From NCBI RefSeq assembly GCF_000317535.1, contig NC_019757.1:781001-845000 (forward strand): DNA of 64,000 nucleotides, given 5' to 3'. This DNA comes from Cylindrospermum stagnale PCC 7417. GTDB taxonomy: Bacteria; Cyanobacteriota; Cyanobacteriia; Cyanobacteriales; Nostocaceae. Position 1 is the stretch's first letter, and the number at the start of each line of letters is the position of its first letter. Under the pieces are notes generated by a model. That model was not told where the DNA came from. It made no database searches and saw nothing but the letters and a program-made list of their open reading frames with translations. Of the stretch, positions 28,565 through 37,490 are shown in pieces. The position numbers were made by a program, and so were the translations under genes.

Positions 28565-28765
28565 ATGTCTATTCAAGAAAAATCTCGTGCATTAATGGTG
28601 CTTCAACATCAGCAAGTTAAGAATCGTCAACAATCGATGCTGATGCGTTCTGCACAAGAAATCGGTCTACATGAAGAACTATCCCACTACTGGAACCCAA
28701 TTCAAGGCAAGATAGATCCGACAACGCAGATGATTTACGGCCGCAGCAATGCCTCCATGAGCTGA
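28565..28765 (+). CDS. gifA: Glutamine synthetase inactivating factor IF7
   Basis: A 66-residue basic, unstructured protein matching the GifA/IF7 pattern: RALMVLQHQQVKNRQQSMLM at the N terminus and YGRSNASMS at the C terminus. IF7 binds type I glutamine synthetase and blocks it when nitrogen is plentiful. It stands tail-to-tail with its target gene glnA. An NtcA box lies 80 bases upstream and GAGAGGA precedes the ATG. Confidence 0.93.
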   Translation: MSIQEKSRALMVLQHQQVKNRQQSMLMRSAQEIGLHEELSHYWNPIQGKIDPTTQMIYGRSNASMS

Positions 28766-28832
28766 GTAGCGCTCCTTTTTTAAACTTTGTAGCTTGAGTC
28801 TGAGACTCAACTGAACAAATGTGGAAAAAAAA

Positions 28833-28850
28833 GCCACCCCCTAGGGTGGC
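28833..28850 (-). terminator. Terminator between gifA and glnA
   Basis: GCCACCCCCTAGGGTGGC forms a strong hairpin. On the minus strand it is followed by a run of T and so ends glnA transcription; on the plus strand a weaker AGAAAAATTT follows, so it may also serve gifA. Confidence 0.88.
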
Positions 28851-28874
28851 AGAAAAATTTACTAATTTTTAGAA

Positions 28875-30290
28875 TTAGCAATCGTAATAGAGGAAGAATT
28901 CATAAGGATGAGGACGCAACTGCATCTGCTTAACTTCGTTAACTAGCTTGTAGTCAATCCAGTTTTGGATGAAGTCTTCAGAAAAGACACCTGTATCTGT
29001 CAAGAAAGCGTGGTCGTTTTCCAGTGCTTCCAATGCCAGTTCTAGAGAACCAGGAGTGGAAGGAACCTTCGCCAGTTCTTCTGGAGAGAGTTCATAGATA
29101 TTTTTATCTAAGGGTTCACCGGGATGGATTTTGTTCTTAATACCATCAAGACCAGCACAAAGCATGGCAGCAAAGGCCAAGTAGGGGTTAGAAGTAGCAT
29201 CTGGACAACGGAACTCTAATCGCTTGGCTTTAGGGTTATCGCCAGACAGAGGAATCCGCACAGAAGCAGAACGATTACCTTGGGAGTAAGCCAAGTTTAC
29301 AGGTGCTTCATAACCAGGTACTAGGCGCTTGTAGGAGTTGGTGGTGGGATTGGTGATTGCCAAGAGTGCTGGTGCGTGCTTGAGAATACCACCAATGTAG
29401 TACAGTCCCATTTCACTCATCCCAGCATACTTATCACCTGCAAACAAGGGTTTACCATCTTTCCAGATCGACTGGTGACAGTGCATACCGGAACCGTTAT
29501 CGCCAAAAATTGGTTTTGGCATGAAGGTGACGGTTTTACCGTATTTCCTAGCCACGTTCTTGATCACATATTTGTATGTCATCAACCAGTCAGCAGCTTG
29601 GATCAACTTACCAAACTTGAAACCCAGTTCGCACTGACCACCGGTAGCAACTTCGTGGTGTTGCTTTTCAATGGGTACGCCGCAGGCTGCCATTGTCAGT
29701 AGCATTTCTGTCCGGATATCTTGGAAGGTATCCGTTGGTGGAACTGGGAAGTAACCTTCTTTGAAGCGTGTTTTGTAACCGAGGTTGGGGCTTTCCTTTC
29801 TGCCTGTGTTCCAACGACCTTCTACAGAATCTACGTGGTAGTAGCCTTCGTTGGCAGTTTGGTCGTAGCGGACATCATCAAAAATGAAGAATTCGGCTTC
29901 TGGGCCAAAGAAGGCTGTGTCACCAAGTCCAGTGGAAGCTAGGTAATCTATTGCTTTTTGGGCAATAACGCGCGGGCAACGGTTGTACCATTCACCCGTG
30001 CGGGGTTCTTTGATGCTACAAATTATACTTAGCGTTGGCTCTTTCATGAACGGGTCGATCCAAGCGGTGTTTGGATCAAGTACCATCGTCATGTCTGATT
30101 CTTCAATGCCTTTCCAACCCCGAATACTCGAACCGTCGAAGGGTACGCCATCAGAGAATGAACTTTCATCGATTTGGTCGTGAAACACGGTGAGATGCTG
30201 CCATGTCCCCGGTGTATCGATGAATTTCAGATCAATCATCTGAATTTTTTGGTCTTGAATCAACTTTAAGACTTCTTTGGGGGTTGTCAT
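28875..30290 (-). CDS. glnA: Glutamine synthetase, type I
   Basis: GlnA makes glutamine from glutamate, ammonium and ATP and is the main entry of ammonium in heterocystous cyanobacteria. The ATG at 30288-30290 ([12 protein letters not shown]) has AGGAG six bases upstream and gives 471 residues, the normal length. Hallmarks present: [55 protein letters not shown] and the C-terminal [11 protein letters not shown]. An NtcA-type promoter lies upstream, and its inhibitor gene gifA is its neighbour. Confidence 0.98.
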   Translation of the reverse strand: MTTPKEVLKLIQDQKIQMIDLKFIDTPGTWQHLTVFHDQIDESSFSDGVPFDGSSIRGWKGIEESDMTMVLDPNTAWIDPFMKEPTLSIICSIKEPRTGEWYNRCPRVIAQKAIDYLASTGLGDTAFFGPEAEFFIFDDVRYDQTANEGYYHVDSVEGRWNTGRKESPNLGYKTRFKEGYFPVPPTDTFQDIRTEMLLTMAACGVPIEKQHHEVATGGQCELGFKFGKLIQAADWLMTYKYVIKNVARKYGKTVTFMPKPIFGDNGSGMHCHQSIWKDGKPLFAGDKYAGMSEMGLYYIGGILKHAPALLAITNPTTNSYKRLVPGYEAPVNLAYSQGNRSASVRIPLSGDNPKAKRLEFRCPDATSNPYLAFAAMLCAGLDGIKNKIHPGEPLDKNIYELSPEELAKVPSTPGSLELALEALENDHAFLTDTGVFSEDFIQNWIDYKLVNEVKQMQLRPHPYEFFLYYDC

Positions 30291-30388
30291 TCTTACTCCT
30301 TCTGTAGCCAATTAACTAAAGTAAAACCAGAATCTGCCAAAGCATCCTAACCCTGCTGCGCCAACCCAAGTTGTGACATACCTGAAAT

Positions 30389-30431
30389 ATCGTAGTTACT
30401 GGACATTGGGTAAAATTGTAGCAGTTGATAC
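30389..30431 (-). promoter_or_regulatory. NtcA-activated promoter of glnA
   Basis: On the minus strand GTATCAACTGCTAC (30431-30418) is an exact GTA-N8-TAC box. It is followed after 23 bases by TACGAT (30394-30389), a TAN3T -10 element. This spacing is the canonical class II NtcA-activated promoter known for glnA. Confidence 0.92.
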
Positions 30432-30650
30432 AGATTATCTGGATTACAGGTTATATTAACCTTTCTCTGCTGATCTGCACAAAACTGGAAAGTTCATCAC
30501 ATAGGGGTCAACTTTGGCATAGAATCCTTAAGTAGCAGATGGATTGTTTTTGTGCCGAATCAATTTTAAATGGCACAAAAAATTTACTGGTGCATAAGTG
30601 CAGCCAAATAAATATCAAACCATAGATAGTAATGATTGGGAGAAAAAGGA

Positions 30651-31160
30651 ATGCGCGATGCAGTAACAAGTTTAATTAAGAATTATGACGTAGCCGGGCG
30701 CTATTTTGACCGGAATGCGCTCGATAGCCTCAAGTCTTACTTTGATAGTGGTACCGCACGGGTGCAAGCGGCAGCGGCGATTAATTCTAACGCGGCGGCA
30801 ATTGTCAAACAGGCTGGTTCTAAGTTATTTGAAGAATTGCCAGAATTGATTCGCCCTAGTGGTAACGCCTATACGACTCGTCGTTATGCGGCTTGTCTGC
30901 GGGATATGGACTACTACCTCCGTTATGCTACCTATGCGCTGGTTGCTGGTAACACGAATGTGTTAGATGAACGTGTGCTGCAAGGGTTGCGGGAAACTTA
31001 CAATTCTTTGGGCGTTCCTATTGGTCCCACGGTTCGCGGTGTCCAGATTATGAAGGATATGGTCAAGGCACAAGTTGCGGGGGCTGGTATTGCCAATACC
31101 GCTTTTGTGGATGAACCTTTTGACCATATCACTCGTGAGTTGAGCGAAACGGATATTTAG
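30651..31160 (+). CDS. apcF: Allophycocyanin beta-18 subunit
   Basis: ApcF is a minor core component of the phycobilisome, part of the terminal emitter trimers that pass energy to photosystem II. The 169-residue globin-like sequence begins MRDAVTSLIKNYDVAGRYFD. The phycocyanobilin attachment region is RRYAACLRDMDYYLRYATYA with the chromophore cysteine. The ATG at 30651 was chosen over an in-frame upstream start because it matches the family N terminus and follows AAAAAGGA. It is divergent from glnA. Confidence 0.95.
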   Translation: MRDAVTSLIKNYDVAGRYFDRNALDSLKSYFDSGTARVQAAAAINSNAAAIVKQAGSKLFEELPELIRPSGNAYTTRRYAACLRDMDYYLRYATYALVAGNTNVLDERVLQGLRETYNSLGVPIGPTVRGVQIMKDMVKAQVAGAGIANTAFVDEPFDHITRELSETDI

Positions 31161-31228
31161 CTTAAACCAGGGCGATTATAAATCACGCCTACATAAACAA
31201 AGTCCGCCTACGCGGACTTAATTAATAT

Positions 31229-31268
31229 CGCACTTTGGCTTTATTGGCAAGGTGCGGTTACTTTTTTT
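31229..31268 (+). terminator. apcF terminator
   Basis: CGCACTTTG (31229-31237) pairs with CAAGGTGCG (31248-31256), and TTTTTTT follows at 31262-31268. A smaller AGTCCGCCTACGCGGACT hairpin lies just before it at 31201-31218. Confidence 0.8.
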
Positions 31269-31311
31269 AAACCTAAAATAGAATTACAGTTAGCAGTCTG
31301 ATGCTTAAGCT

Positions 31312-31953
31312 ATGTTTGCCCTGATATCACCAGATAAAACCCAAATTCCCCCTGGTGCAGTGGTGCGGATGCCTGCAACTTGGGAAGAATATCAAACTCT
31401 CTGCCAACAACGGGGCGATCGCACAATTCCCCGGTTAAAATATCGAGATGGGGAAGTTCTGCTGATGTCACCTTTGCCACAACATGGTCGAGATGCTCAC
31501 CTCATCGCTAGTGTAATCACTACCCTTCTCGATTATTTCCAGCTTGAGTATGATGCTTTCACCCCGGTGACAATGGAACTCCCCGAAGAAAGCGGACTAG
31601 AACCGGATTACTGTTTCTACATTGACAACTGGCAAGCTGTATCTGGCAAAAAGCGCATTAACTGGAGTATTGATCCACCACCCGATCTGGTGCTGGAAAT
31701 TGATGTCACTAGTTATACTGATGTCAACGACTATTTACCCTATCGCGTGCCAGAAATTTGGCTGTGTAAACAAAAGCAACTGTTTATTTATCAACTTCAC
31801 CAAAACAGCTATTTATCCCAAACCCATAGCCGCTACTTCCCTACTCTTGACTTACATGGCATTGTCCAGCAGTGTTTGGAAACTGCCTATAACCGCAATA
31901 CCAGTGCAGCCATACGAGAACTAAGGCAATTCCTTGATCATGAAAAATCCTAA
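31312..31953 (+). CDS. Uma2 family endonuclease-like protein
   Basis: A 213-residue Uma2 (DUF820) protein. It has TWEEYQTLCQQRGDRTIPRLKYRDGEVLLMSP, LEPDYCFYI, PPPDLVLEIDVTS and VPEIWLCKQ, the usual order with likely PD-(D/E)XK-type residues in PDLVLEID. Role unknown; the family is expanded in cyanobacteria. It is a paralogue type of the genes at 9457 and 63815, though not closely similar to the first. Confidence 0.88.
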   Translation: MFALISPDKTQIPPGAVVRMPATWEEYQTLCQQRGDRTIPRLKYRDGEVLLMSPLPQHGRDAHLIASVITTLLDYFQLEYDAFTPVTMELPEESGLEPDYCFYIDNWQAVSGKKRINWSIDPPPDLVLEIDVTSYTDVNDYLPYRVPEIWLCKQKQLFIYQLHQNSYLSQTHSRYFPTLDLHGIVQQCLETAYNRNTSAAIRELRQFLDHEKS

Positions 31954-32099
31954 CCTAGGAAAACCCATTTTTTACTCGTATGCTAATTTTCTTGTTTTGT
32001 TGCTATAGTTTCTAAAAATTTCTACCACCGACATAAAAGATTCTGCTAAACAATTGCTCTTTGCAGTTGCTTAGGCGACGATGTTTGAGGCGCTACATT

Positions 32100-32534
32100 A
32101 TGGAAGAATTATTAACCCTGAAAGGCTTGCTTCTGCAAGGTGATGTCCAAGGGGCATTAGTTATAGTTGAAGAATTAGAAGAAATGAGCCGAAATGATAT
32201 TATCAAGACGATTCGGAATTATGCAGTAATTCTGCTGTTGCACTTGATTAAACAAAAAGCTGAAAACCGCACAACTCGCTCTTGGGAAGTCTCAATTAGA
32301 AATTCGGTTCGGGAAATTCAACGAGAAAATAAACGTCGTAAAGCTGGAGGTTATTATCTCACAAGAGAAGAATTAGGAGAAACTTTAGAAGAAGCTTATT
32401 TGAATGCTATTGATCAGGCTTCGCTTGAAGTAGAAGAAGGTCGTTATGAGTCAGAAGAATTAGAAAAGCTGGTTAATTGCGAAGAAATTATTTATCATGC
32501 TTTAGATTTAATCTCATCAGGAGAATCAAGTTAA
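32100..32534 (+). CDS. DUF29-like helical protein
   Basis: With the ATG at 32100 (MEELLTLKGL) it has 144 residues. It is all-helical, with EELEEMSRNDIIKTIRNYAV, LLLHLIKQKAENRTTRSWEVSIRNSVREI and YLNAIDQASLE resembling the DUF29 pattern seen in the gene at 33621. It ends directly at the TTG start of tlyA, so the two may be co-transcribed. Function unknown. Confidence 0.7.
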   Translation: MEELLTLKGLLLQGDVQGALVIVEELEEMSRNDIIKTIRNYAVILLLHLIKQKAENRTTRSWEVSIRNSVREIQRENKRRKAGGYYLTREELGETLEEAYLNAIDQASLEVEEGRYESEELEKLVNCEEIIYHALDLISSGESS

Positions 32535-33353
32535 TTGGTTAAACAACGACTAGATACGCTTTTAGTAGATTTAGGTTTATGCCCTTCCCGTCAGCAAGCA
32601 CAACGGCTAATTCAAGCTGGGGAAGTGACGGTGAATCAACAAATGATTGATAAAGCCGGGACTGAGGTTGATGTTGCGGCGCAAATTCAAGTAAAAGAAC
32701 GTCCTCCTTTTGTTTCTCGTGGTGGTGAAAAACTTTCTAAGGCTTTAGAAATATTTGCAATTTCTGTATCTGGACGGATTTGTTTAGATGGGGGAATTTC
32801 TACGGGTGGCTTTACTGATTGTTTATTGCAAGCCGGCGCAAAACAAGTTTACGGAATTGATGTTGGCTACGGACAAGTTGACTGGAAAATCAGAACTGAT
32901 GAACGGGTGATTTTAAAAGAACGTACCAATTTACGGCAATTAAAACCAGAAGATTTATATGCTGAAAATGCGACGCTTCCTGATTTAGCAGTGGTGGATG
33001 TGTCGTTTATTTCTTTAACTAAGATTTTGCCGGCTTTATGGCAACTTACGCAAGCGCCCAGAGAGGCGGTGTTGCTGGTGAAACCGCAATTTGAGGTCGG
33101 GAGGTCTCGCGTGGGTAAGAAGGGTGTTGTCCGCGATCCTATTGACCAAGGCGAGGCAATTTTCCAGGTGTTGCAGGTGGCTTTAGAGTTAGGATGGAAG
33201 TATCAGGGGTTAACTTGGTCGCCAATAACTGGGCCTGCGGGAAATATTGAGTATCTTTTGTGGTTGGGAATGGAAGGTGAAACACCACCGCCAGATTTAA
33301 TAACTATTCAGGAAATGACGAAGAAGGTAGTTCAGGAGTTTCTGAAAAAATAA
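32535..33353 (+). CDS. tlyA: TlyA family rRNA 2'-O-methyltransferase/hemolysin-like protein
   Basis: A 272-residue protein with an N-terminal S4 RNA-binding domain (RLDTLLVDLGLCPSRQQAQR) and a C-terminal FtsJ-like methyltransferase (FVSRGGEKLSKAL, CLDGGISTGGFTDCLLQAGA, DLAVVDVSFISLTKILP, VKPQFEVGR). TlyA enzymes methylate ribose in rRNA. The first codon is TTG placed right after the TAA of the preceding gene, with AGGAG 12 bases upstream, which suggests translational coupling. In the SAM site DGGISTGG reads Ile-Ser where many relatives have Ala-Ser. Confidence 0.9.
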   Translation: MVKQRLDTLLVDLGLCPSRQQAQRLIQAGEVTVNQQMIDKAGTEVDVAAQIQVKERPPFVSRGGEKLSKALEIFAISVSGRICLDGGISTGGFTDCLLQAGAKQVYGIDVGYGQVDWKIRTDERVILKERTNLRQLKPEDLYAENATLPDLAVVDVSFISLTKILPALWQLTQAPREAVLLVKPQFEVGRSRVGKKGVVRDPIDQGEAIFQVLQVALELGWKYQGLTWSPITGPAGNIEYLLWLGMEGETPPPDLITIQEMTKKVVQEFLKK

Positions 33354-33364
33354 TGTCAATATAG

Positions 33365-33417
33365 CCCTTACGACTGGAAGTCGCGGCTACCAGAACGAAG
33401 TCCGCCTGCGCGGACTA
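33365..33417. repeat. Dispersed repeat containing GTCCGC...GCGGAC hairpin
   Basis: The sequence ACGACTGGAAGTCGCGGCTA followed by AGTCCGCCTGCGCGGACT recurs in inverted form near 63650-63737, and a hairpin-only copy is at 31201. It is a dispersed non-coding repeat. Confidence 0.65.
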
Positions 33418-33463
33418 AAGAAATAACTAAAATTATTGTAGGGCTTAAAAGAATGAACTAGCC

Positions 33464-33567
33464 CTAGTACCGCAAGGCAGAATTCAAAATTCAAAATTCA
33501 AAATGATTACAGCGTAAGCGTTTTGTTAATTTGGAATGGTCTGTTTATTTGCGCCGTGCTGTACTAG
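33464..33567. repeat. MITE-like element, CTAGTAC ends (copy 1)
   Basis: About 104 bases bounded by CTAGTACCGC and GCTGTACTAG, which are nearly complementary. A second copy of similar length and order lies at 37223-37327. Interior holds GGCAGAATT plus AT-rich runs and no open frame. Confidence 0.75.
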
Positions 33568-33620
33568 TAAAAGATATCTGGTAAAAGATATTTACTATTT
33601 AATGAATGGGGGACTAAAAA

Positions 33621-34070
33621 ATGAGTAATCAATTTGGTTTGTCATCTTTCTATGAACAAGATTATGAATTATGGTTGGAGTCAACTATTAATCAGTTGCG
33701 ACAACATGACTTTGATAATTTAGATATTGATTTATTAATAGAAGAAATAGAGGAAATGGGTGGGAGTTTAAAAGATGCGTTAGAAAATAATTTAATTGTG
33801 ATTTTAGCCCATTTACTTAAATGGAAATATCAACCTGTACATCGTTCAGGAAGTTGGCGAGCTAGTATTAAAGAACATCGTCGCCGCATTAATAAATCTA
33901 TCCAAAAACATCCCAGTTTGAGCAGATATTATGAGAGTATTTTTGAGGAATGTTATCTTCCTGCTTTAGATTGGGCAGTGGAAGAAACTGGGTTATGTCC
34001 TGATATTTTTCCACAACAATGTCCCTTTACTCCTCAACAGGTAATTGATAGTGAATTTTTGCCTAATTAA
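33621..34070 (+). CDS. DUF29 domain-containing protein
   Basis: A 149-residue member of the DUF29 family common in cyanobacteria. The order is YEQDYELWLESTINQLRQHD, LDIDLLIEEIEEMG, LIVILAHLLKWKYQP, GSWRASIKEHRRRI and YLPALDWAVEETGL. All-helical; function unknown. Confidence 0.88.
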   Translation: MSNQFGLSSFYEQDYELWLESTINQLRQHDFDNLDIDLLIEEIEEMGGSLKDALENNLIVILAHLLKWKYQPVHRSGSWRASIKEHRRRINKSIQKHPSLSRYYESIFEECYLPALDWAVEETGLCPDIFPQQCPFTPQQVIDSEFLPN

Positions 34071-34081
34071 AAAAAATGCCG

Positions 34082-34405
34082 GCAGATTGCAACTTGGTGG
34101 GGTACAGATTATCGTAAGTAAGGGTACAACATTCTTCATTGGTGTCAACTTAAGCGCAACCCGTTGTCCCACACACATTTGACCCCACCCCTCAATCCTT
34201 ACCCCTAATCCCCACTCCGTGGGGGCCCCGAGTTCCCCTCATGAGGTTCGGGGAGGTTTTGCGTCAGCAAAACCGGGGTGGGGTTCTTTGGGGTTGGTTG
34301 GTAATTGAATAAGTTTGATATAACGCCATTACAAGGGTTTCACCTTAAGTTGACATGTATGAACATTGTTGTCTACCCGTGTACTTTATTTACCTGAAAA
34401 ATTCT
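34082..34405. repeat. Interrupted inverted copy of the element at 35739-35819
   Basis: Bases 34082-34116 are nearly the exact complement of 35785-35819, and 34368-34405 of 35739-35775. In this copy about 245 bases separate the two halves. See the nested element at 34143-34355. Confidence 0.75.
34143..34355. mobile_element. Nested MITE with TGTCAACTTAAG terminal inverted repeats
   Basis: TGTCAACTTAAG at 34143-34154 and CTTAAGTTGACA at 34344-34355 are perfect 12-base inverted ends 213 bases apart. Inside is a GC-rich hairpin (GACCCCACCCC near 34183 with GGGGTGGGGTTC near 34274). No coding capacity, so it would depend on a transposase elsewhere. Confidence 0.7.
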
Positions 34406-34996
34406 GTCAGCGGTAGGTATTTACTTATGTTCTTGGGTGCAAGTAATAAACATATTCTTGATTTTTTCAGGACTTACACAACTGGCACAGTGCGATCGCA
34501 TTTATATAGTATTTATGTACCATATAAAAATGGCGCATCCAAAGAGGATTCCTGAATAGCTTTTATAAAAAAACCATGATTATAGGCTTAATGCATTTGA
34601 TTATTTTGCTTGTAACTCAGTTCAAATTTTGAGTTCAACAACCTTACACTTTCGCTAGAAACTACCCATTCATAATATAGGGTGAAAGTCCCTTTGCTTG
34701 CACTCAACACTCAGTAATTGCCATAAAATCTGGCTTATCCTAGGTTGTGTCTTTGGCATTTCTAATTACTGAATTACATCAAATTGATTTACTGAAATTG
34801 TACTTCAGCTAACGATACTTTACATTTATTTACAAATATATTTTTTGTCACCCTCTCAAGGCAGATTTATCTCTACCGATAGACCTTTGATAATCGTCCA
34901 CAAGAAGTGCTTCTGGTTTGTACCCACAGGCAGAAAGCAGTTTTGTATGCAAAAGCTACATTGAAGTTAAGCACCAAGTTGTTGAAGACAAAAAAT

Positions 34997-35200
34997 ATGG
35001 AAACTCGCTCTACTACTGATTTACCGCCAGTTGCTACAGAATACAACGGCAGAGATCGCAATGAATTTCTGTTTGGCTCAACTCCCCAAGCCGAACTCTG
35101 GAACGGTCGTTTGGCAATGATTGGTTTTCTTGCTTATTTACTGTGGGACTTAGCTGGCTATAGTGTCCTTCGGGACGTATTGCACCTGATTGGCTACTAA
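34997..35200 (+). CDS. hli: High-light-inducible protein (first of tandem pair)
   Basis: A 67-residue one-helix protein of the chlorophyll a/b-binding family. The chlorophyll-binding motif AELWNGRLAMIGFLAYL is intact. The ATG at 34997 was chosen by comparison with the paralogue 41 bases downstream. HliPs bind chlorophyll and carotenoid, protect photosystem assembly and are induced by high light or nitrogen stress. It lies between inverted copies of a small element. Confidence 0.93.
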   Translation: METRSTTDLPPVATEYNGRDRNEFLFGSTPQAELWNGRLAMIGFLAYLLWDLAGYSVLRDVLHLIGY

Positions 35201-35241
35201 TAAGATTCAACCAAAACCCGCTTGATTTTGGAGACAAAAAA

Positions 35242-35445
35242 ATGGAAACTCGCTCTTCTACCGATTTACCACCTGTTGCTAAAGCCTACAATGGTATAGA
35301 TCGTAACGCCTTTGTCTTTGGCTGGAATCCCCAAGCTGAATTGTGGAACGGTCGCTTGGCAATGATTGGCTTTCTAGCGTACTTACTTTGGGATTTAGCA
35401 GGCTTTAGCGTTCTACGTGACGTGCTGCATTTCATCAGATATTAG
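35242..35445 (+). CDS. hli: High-light-inducible protein (second of tandem pair)
   Basis: Also 67 residues, identical to the first copy at 56 of 67 positions by direct count, including the whole AELWNGRLAMIGFLAYL membrane segment. Differences cluster in the N-terminal stromal part (residues 14-29). A 41-base gap with GGAGAC before the ATG suggests one transcript with the first gene, ended by the terminator at 35496. Confidence 0.93.
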   Translation: METRSSTDLPPVAKAYNGIDRNAFVFGWNPQAELWNGRLAMIGFLAYLLWDLAGFSVLRDVLHFIRY

Positions 35446-35495
35446 TGAGAGAAATTTGTCCAGACGGATCGCAGTCTTATTGATTACCAATTAAT

Positions 35496-35529
35496 CAAAA
35501 AAGTCACTTACACTGTAGGTGGCTTTTTT
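35496..35529 (+). terminator. Terminator of the hli pair
   Basis: AGTCACTTACA pairs (with two G-U pairs) with TGTAGGTGGCT, preceded by A-run and followed by TTTTTT. A typical Rho-independent terminator 50 bases after the second stop codon. Confidence 0.85.
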
Positions 35530-35610
35530 GTATTATTAACAAATCGACTTCTGGTGTGGCTTACAGCTATTTTCAAATAAATGAACCACTTTCTCGGAAA
35601 TTAAAATCCC

Positions 35611-35640
35611 TGTAGAGATGTTGCATGCAACGTCTCTACA
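35611..35640. repeat. 30-base palindrome (second copy of 22581-22610)
   Basis: TGTAGAGATGTTGCA is followed by TGCAACGTCTCTACA, a near-perfect palindrome with one G-U position. It differs from the copy at 22581 in only a few bases. Confidence 0.8.
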
Positions 35641-35738
35641 CCGTGGTCTAAATAAATGATTTCTGCTGTAATATATATTTTATTGTCTCACACTCCAGAA
35701 AAGAGAAGAATGAGGTTGGTAGGGTAGATAAGTTTACA

Positions 35739-35819
35739 GCATTTTTCAGGTAAATGAAGTGCACGGGTAGACAACATTGTTGTCTACGATAATCTGTATC
35801 TCACCAAGTTGCAATCTGC
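35739..35819. repeat. Uninterrupted inverted copy of the element at 34082-34405
   Basis: This 81-base copy carries a GTAGACAAC-ATT-GTTGTCTAC hairpin (35767-35787) at the point where the left copy has its extra 245 bases. The two copies face each other across the hli genes. Confidence 0.75.
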
Positions 35820-35936
35820 TGTAAGTTGATAGCGTGTGATAATGGTGATGTTGTAGACTTGGATAACAAAACATATAAGATTGTCAAACCAAAAAACTTT
35901 CCATACAAGTAAGGCATTACATTAAAACTAAAAAAG

Positions 35937-37124
35937 ATGACAAACAATATAATTGAGAGGATTGAAAAATTTAACAAAGGACGTAACCCAGAACGGCTGA
36001 AGTTAAAATACAAGAATATGCGTGATGATGTATTTACTTTTTATCGCGGAACTTGCCATTTATTTTATGAAGACTTTCCTAAAGATTCACCTTTAAATGC
36101 AGCGCCGTCAGCTTGGATTTGTGGCGACTTGCACCTAGAAAACCTGGGCAGTTATAAGGGGAATAACCGATTAGTTTATTTTGATATTAATGATTTTGAT
36201 GAATCTTGTCTTGCTCCCTGTACCTGGGATGTGGTAAGAGCTATTACAAGTATAATAGTTGGTTCTCAGGCTCTGGGAGTAAATGAATCAGAAGCACTGC
36301 ATTTAAACAATCACTTTCTTGATGCCTACACTAATGCTTTGGCGAAAGGAAAGGCTAGGAGTGTGGAGAAGGAAACTGCTAAAGGTTTAGTTAAAGATTT
36401 ATTAGAAAGTCTCAAGAAACGCGATCGCCAAAGGTTTCTAGATGAACGCACCAAAGAAAAGAAAGGCAAGCGGCGCTTAATTATTGACAATAAACGGACT
36501 GCTGAAGCCACGGAGTCAGAGCAGCATAAAGTCAAAGAACTAATCGCTGCTTGGCATAAATCTTCACAACAAGATGCGGATTTTTACCATGTTTTGGATG
36601 TGCAACAGCGAATAGCTGGTACGGGTAGTTTAGGGTTAGAACGTTACGTAATTTTGGTGGAAGGTAAAGGTTCTCCTGATGAGAATTATCTATTAGATTT
36701 TAAGGAAACACGAAATAGCTCATTGCAAGACTATTTAACACTACCGCAGCCGCAGTGGGAGAGTCCAGCAGCGCGGGTAGTTGCGCTTCAAAAACGACTG
36801 CAAGGAACTTCACTGGCGCTGTTGGAGGCGATAGTTGATGGTGATAAGTCTTATGTGTTGCGGGAGTTGCAACCAACACAAGATAAGGTGAATTTAAAAG
36901 CTTGGGATGGGAAGTTGGGACGTTTAGAAAAGTTGATGCAGACAATGGGTGAAGTGACGGCGTGGGATCAATTGCGTAGTAGTGGTAGACAAGGTTCGGC
37001 TACAGCAGATGATTTAATTAACTTTGCTCACTCGTCTGATTGGCGCGATGAACTCCTGAAGTATGCCAGCAGCTATTCTCAGCGTGTAGAACAAGATTAT
37101 CAGGAGTTTTGTCAAAAATTATGA
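35937..37124 (+). CDS. DUF2252 family protein
   Basis: A 395-residue protein of the DUF2252 family. Motifs seen: RMRDDVFTFYRG-like KNMRDDVFTFYRGTCHLFYED, WICGDLHLENLG, YFDINDFDE and GLERYVILVEGKG with DFKETRNSS. The DLHLENxG and DxNDFD motifs resemble aminoglycoside phosphotransferase-type kinase folds, so a phosphotransferase role is possible. Substrate unknown. Confidence 0.9.
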   Translation: MTNNIIERIEKFNKGRNPERLKLKYKNMRDDVFTFYRGTCHLFYEDFPKDSPLNAAPSAWICGDLHLENLGSYKGNNRLVYFDINDFDESCLAPCTWDVVRAITSIIVGSQALGVNESEALHLNNHFLDAYTNALAKGKARSVEKETAKGLVKDLLESLKKRDRQRFLDERTKEKKGKRRLIIDNKRTAEATESEQHKVKELIAAWHKSSQQDADFYHVLDVQQRIAGTGSLGLERYVILVEGKGSPDENYLLDFKETRNSSLQDYLTLPQPQWESPAARVVALQKRLQGTSLALLEAIVDGDKSYVLRELQPTQDKVNLKAWDGKLGRLEKLMQTMGEVTAWDQLRSSGRQGSATADDLINFAHSSDWRDELLKYASSYSQRVEQDYQEFCQKL

Positions 37125-37490
37125 GCAAAACCCCTGTATTCCCATCCCGTCAGTAGTCAGGAAGCATGTTTTTCAAAGTGGTAAATAGCAATGCCAAAAC
37201 TGCGGTGACACAACTTTAGAGGCTAGTACCGCTTTGTCGGAATTAAAAATTAACAATTAAAAAAGCAGATTCCACAAGCTTTTGAGTTGAATTTCACTGG
37301 TTAGTTATTTTTGCCGCGCTGCACTAGTTGGCCTAATGACCATATTATCCCCTCGGCTCGTGGTGGTCAAAATGAGATTAGCAATCTACAAACTCTCTGC
37401 TTTATCTGCAACCAGCAGACAAAACTGACCCCCGCTTCCAGCGATATTTTCAGCTTTAGGCTAGGATAAACTGTTATTCTCTCAGGTTTT
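37125..37490. other. Intergenic region downstream of the DUF2252 gene
   Basis: Apart from the MITE-like copy at 37223-37327 I see no feature here. Confidence 0.5.
37223..37327. repeat. MITE-like element, CTAGTAC ends (copy 2)
   Basis: About 105 bases bounded by CTAGTACCGC and GCGCTGCACTAG, with a GTCGGAATT near the left end and an AT-rich middle, matching the layout of 33464-33567. Confidence 0.75.

Larger units (their letters stand above)
34071..34996. other. 926-base intergenic region upstream of the hli pair
   Basis: The left 330 bases are the mobile-element-like block at 34082-34405. From 34406 to 34996 I see no gene. It should hold the promoter of the first hli gene, with AT-rich sequence near 34800-34860 and a 590-base leader or spacer. 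Confidence 0.5.
35446..35936. other. Intergenic region downstream of the hli pair
   Basis: No gene. It contains the terminator at 35496, the palindrome at 35611-35640 and the inverted element copy at 35739-35819, then the promoter region of the DUF2252 gene. Confidence 0.6.

Noticed and set aside
34355-34555. 66-residue plus-strand frame upstream of the hli genes
   Set aside because: Its start lies within the repeat element, composition is not protein-like and no ribosome site is present.
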